This document shows, piece after piece, positions 7,316 through 8,799 of a stretch of 8,799 bases of DNA (positions within the stretch are counted from its first letter, which is position 1; each line of letters opens with the position of its first letter). The stretch lies in assembly GCA_902803155.1 (NCBI GenBank), contig CADCOU010000278.1:1-8799 (forward strand), given 5' to 3'. Under the pieces are notes generated by a model, which was not told the DNA's origin, made no database searches, and worked only from the letters and a program-made list of their open reading frames with translations. The stretch is from an uncultured Lachnospiraceae bacterium. GTDB taxonomy: Bacteria > Bacillota > Clostridia > Lachnospirales > Lachnospiraceae. A program made the translations under genes and the position numbers.

Positions 7316-7687
7316 ATGACTTACAAAGATTTTCAGTTGCTCTTATACGTGGATACCGGACATTATGAAGCATGTAAGGCATTCTATCAGTATGCACTGG
7401 GACTTATGCCCTTTTACAGCTGGGATGACGGTATACATGACCGTGGTATGAAATTTCATGCGGGAGGCGGCGTCATTGTCCTGCTCTGTCAGGAAGATCC
7501 GTTTCCGGAATATGGCCCTGTCCATTTCCAGCTGGAAGTGGAAGATATACATAGTGTATACGAAAGGACAAAAGACATCTTGGGAGTTGAAATAACACAG
7601 GAGCTGTTTTTCCGGCCGTACGGCTGGGAAATGTTCCGGATGAGGGATCCCGCGGGAAACCATGTAAATGTCTATCAGGTTCATTAG
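7316..7687 (+). CDS. Single-domain VOC (glyoxalase/bleomycin-resistance fold) protein
   Basis: A 123-residue single VOC module, the normal size for the family and probably a dimer. It has the helix FYQYALGL (23-30), a strand GPVHFQLEVEDI (67-78) and the closing RDPAGN (110-115). It is a paralogue of the second domain of the protein encoded at 482-1252: both have YSWD followed by DRGxK at identical spacing (here Y34, D42 and K46) and a [VA]-x-D-I helix start. The usual metal Glu three residues after GN is Asn118, and the typical internal Glu strand reads VIVLL (53-57), so a complete metal site is not evident, though His70 remains. GAGGA at 7303-7307, 8 nt before ATG, supports the start. It lies 22 nt after the amidohydrolase and is the last gene before the terminator at 7711. 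Either a specialised enzyme acting on the deaminated product or a ligand-binding protein is possible. Confidence 0.85.
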   Translation: MTYKDFQLLLYVDTGHYEACKAFYQYALGLMPFYSWDDGIHDRGMKFHAGGGVIVLLCQEDPFPEYGPVHFQLEVEDIHSVYERTKDILGVEITQELFFRPYGWEMFRMRDPAGNHVNVYQVH

Positions 7688-7710
7688 TCTGACCATAATT
7701 AGTATTTATA

Positions 7711-7734
7711 CCCCGGCTGCTCGCCGGGGTTTTT
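7711..7734 (+). terminator. Rho-independent terminator of the operon
   Basis: A perfect 7-bp GC-rich stem CCCCGGC (7711-7717) / GCCGGGG (7723-7729) with loop TGCTC is followed directly by five T (7730-7734). It lies 23 nt after the last VOC gene. The flanking ATTAG (7698-7702) and CTAAT (7736-7740) could extend the structure. It separates the transport/deaminase operon from the phosphatase gene. Confidence 0.9.
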
Positions 7735-7760
7735 GCTAATGTGATTTGTTCAAAATAACA

Positions 7761-7790
7761 CTGACAAAGATATACACATCGGGATATAAT
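7761..7790 (+). promoter_or_regulatory. Predicted sigma-A promoter of the HAD phosphatase gene
   Basis: CTGACA (7761-7766) and a perfect TATAAT (7785-7790) are 18 nt apart, just after the operon terminator. Transcription would start near 7797, giving a short leader that contains AGGAG (7805-7809), 10 nt before the ATG at 7820. This supports independent expression of the phosphatase. Confidence 0.6.
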
Positions 7791-7819
7791 TATAAAAATA
7801 CTTTAGGAGAGTCACCGAA

Positions 7820-8482
7820 ATGAAATATGCTCTGTTTGATATGGATGGCGTGCTTCTGGACAGTGAGAGGGGGTCATTTGCCATAGTACAGGATTCCCTG
7901 GAGCAGATCGGGATCAGCGAGCCGGTGGACGACCTGATGGAGAGGTACGTAGGCATGACTCCGCGGGCAATCGGGGAAGACATCATCAGGAGACACAGGA
8001 AGAATATTCCGGTGGAAGATTTCCTCTCCATACATCTGAACAGGGGAAGTTATTATGAGGTGTGTGAAGACCTCAGACCAACGGAAGGGCTGGTGGACTT
8101 CCTGGAATTCCTCAGGGAGCGGAAAGTCCGTATGGCTGTCGTCTCCTCGACCCCGTCCAGGAATGTCCTGATAGCGCTGAACCGGATGAAGATCCTGTCG
8201 TATTTTGACGCGGTCGTGTGCGGGGACACCTTAAGCACGAGCAAGCCTTCCCCGGAAGGTTATCTGAAGGCGGCAGAGTATCTCGGCGCAGAGCCTTCCG
8301 AGTGCATGGTGATCGAGGATTCTAAGGCGGGTGTACAGGCAGGAAAGAATGCCGGAATGTTCGTTGCCGCCTATAAGGAAACGTCTCCGGGCCAGGACAC
8401 TTCGGGAGCGGACCTGGAGGTCTTCAGCTTCAGGGAACTCGAGGAAGCGTTAACCCGGAACCCGGAGTTCAGGATCTGCTGA
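7820..8482 (+). CDS. HAD-superfamily phosphatase/phosphomutase, beta-phosphoglucomutase-like (subfamily IA)
   Basis: A 220-residue cytoplasmic HAD hydrolase of usual length. Motif I is FDMDGVLLDSE (6-16), with nucleophile Asp7 and acid/base Asp9. The helical cap spans about 16-85. Motif II is VVSST (107-111), motif III Lys142 in SKPSPEGY (141-148), and motif IV VIEDSKAGVQAG (164-175) with Glu166 and Asp167 for Mg2+. This is the catalytic layout of beta-phosphoglucomutase and of small sugar- or nucleotide-phosphate phosphatases. The cap lacks a recognisable beta-phosphoglucomutase Arg after its G-x-[ST] segment (here GMTP, 45-48), so a general phosphatase is as likely. It has its own promoter and lies beyond the operon terminator, so a link with the importer/deaminase genes is not implied. 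Its stop is only 3 nt from that of the convergent gene at 8486. Substrate unknown. Confidence 0.9.
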   Translation: MKYALFDMDGVLLDSERGSFAIVQDSLEQIGISEPVDDLMERYVGMTPRAIGEDIIRRHRKNIPVEDFLSIHLNRGSYYEVCEDLRPTEGLVDFLEFLRERKVRMAVVSSTPSRNVLIALNRMKILSYFDAVVCGDTLSTSKPSPEGYLKAAEYLGAEPSECMVIEDSKAGVQAGKNAGMFVAAYKETSPGQDTSGADLEVFSFRELEEALTRNPEFRIC

Positions 8483-8485
8483 ATT

Positions 8486-8799
8486 TCATGAGAGACCATA
8501 TTCATCCCGCTCTTCCTGAGTCAGTGTCCTGCCGTTTAGCAATTCTTCTGCAAGAGCGATTTGTTCTTCCAGGCTTTCCGGAACGGATGCCTGTTCTTCA
8601 CGGTATTCAAAGACAATGTTTCCGCACCGGATGCGGTCGGCGCTGCACAGGCCGCTTTCCGGATCCGGGTCACCTGCGAATGCTGTATCGCGTGCATACA
8701 GCGGATAGGTATATGAGGACATACTGCCGATAAACCTGCCTTCTGCGGGATCGTAGACGCGAAGCTCCGATTCACCGCTGACACAGAGCAGGTATCCTT
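8486..8799 (-). CDS. C-terminal end of a probable WD40-like beta-propeller protein (truncated by window edge)
   Basis: On the minus strand one reading frame stays open from the window edge to a TGA at 8486-8488, giving 103 residues of C-terminus. The first part, GYLLCVSGESELRVYDP followed by AEGRFIGS, has the L-x-V-x-G-x-x-x-x-x-R-V-Y-D-x-x-x-G pattern of a beta-propeller blade. The end, residues ALAEELLNGRTLTQEERDEY before GLS, resembles the G-R-x-L-T-x-E-E-x-x-x-Y tail that often closes WD40 proteins with an upstream STAND-type NTPase. The internal ATG at 8722 is not taken as the start because the blade-like sequence continues upstream of it in the same frame. The STAND connection is pattern recall, not proven; no catalytic part is in view. 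It is convergent with the HAD gene and unrelated in function as far as can be seen. Confidence 0.6.
   Translation of the reverse strand, partial: GYLLCVSGESELRVYDPAEGRFIGSMSSYTYPLYARDTAFAGDPDPESGLCSADRIRCGNIVFEYREEQASVPESLEEQIALAEELLNGRTLTQEERDEYGLS

Noticed and set aside
7785..7794. TATAATTATA palindrome upstream of the HAD gene as an operator
   Set aside because: It is a short A+T palindrome created by the -10 box and its flank; nothing else supports regulator binding.
8488..8784. Alternative small open frames on both strands at the right end (plus 8488-8733, minus 8536-8784)
   Set aside because: They compete with the minus-strand frame that continues open to the window edge with a plausible propeller blade and a familiar C-terminal tail; their own translations are Arg/Cys/His-rich and featureless.
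1..8799. Mobile elements, CRISPR arrays, tRNA/rRNA genes or tandem repeats
   Set aside because: No transposase-like protein, terminal inverted repeats, regularly spaced direct repeats or tRNA cloverleaf was seen on either strand.

Overview
The window looks like a chromosomal segment from a low-to-mid GC Firmicute, most likely a Clostridia-type (Lachnospiraceae-like) bacterium. The reasons are strong GGAGG-type Shine-Dalgarno sites before almost every gene, sigma-A-like TTGACA/TATAAT promoters, roughly half G+C by eye, and close gene packing. The taxonomic placement is inference; no rRNA or other marker gene is present.

Layout: (1) Positions 1-276, minus strand: N-terminal half-domain of a LysR-type regulator, cut by the window edge and read away from the main operon. 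(2) Positions 277-481: divergent control region with a good promoter for the regulator, a plausible promoter for the operon, and a perfect 8-bp inverted repeat covering that second promoter. (3) Positions 482-7687, plus strand: seven genes in one tight, apparently complete operon. In order they are a two-domain VOC (glyoxalase-fold) protein, a double-NBD ABC ATPase, two BPD_transp_2 permeases, a BMP/PnrA-type substrate-binding protein, a metal-dependent amidohydrolase of the TIM-barrel deaminase group, and a single-domain VOC protein. A GC-rich hairpin plus T-run at 7711-7734 ends the operon. (4) Positions 7761-8482: a HAD-family phosphatase with its own promoter. (5) Positions 8486-8799, minus strand: the C-terminal end of a probable beta-propeller (WD40-like) protein running off the window.

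How the operon probably works: the ABC genes encode a complete importer of the family that takes up purine nucleosides and related compounds (known family members: Treponema PnrA, Bacillus NupNOPQ). The amidohydrolase has the full metal-ligand set of the cytosine / S-adenosylhomocysteine / 8-oxoguanine deaminase group. Together with the divergent LysR gene this suggests substrate-induced uptake followed by hydrolytic deamination of an N-heterocycle. The unexpected parts are the VOC proteins at both ends. They share a distinctive signature with each other, and all three of their VOC domains lack the usual C-terminal metal-binding Glu. The deaminase also has Arg where MTA/SAH deaminases carry a conserved substrate-contacting His. 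So the substrate is probably not one of the textbook ones, and this is the best candidate for an undescribed system in the window. The substrate itself cannot be named from sequence alone.
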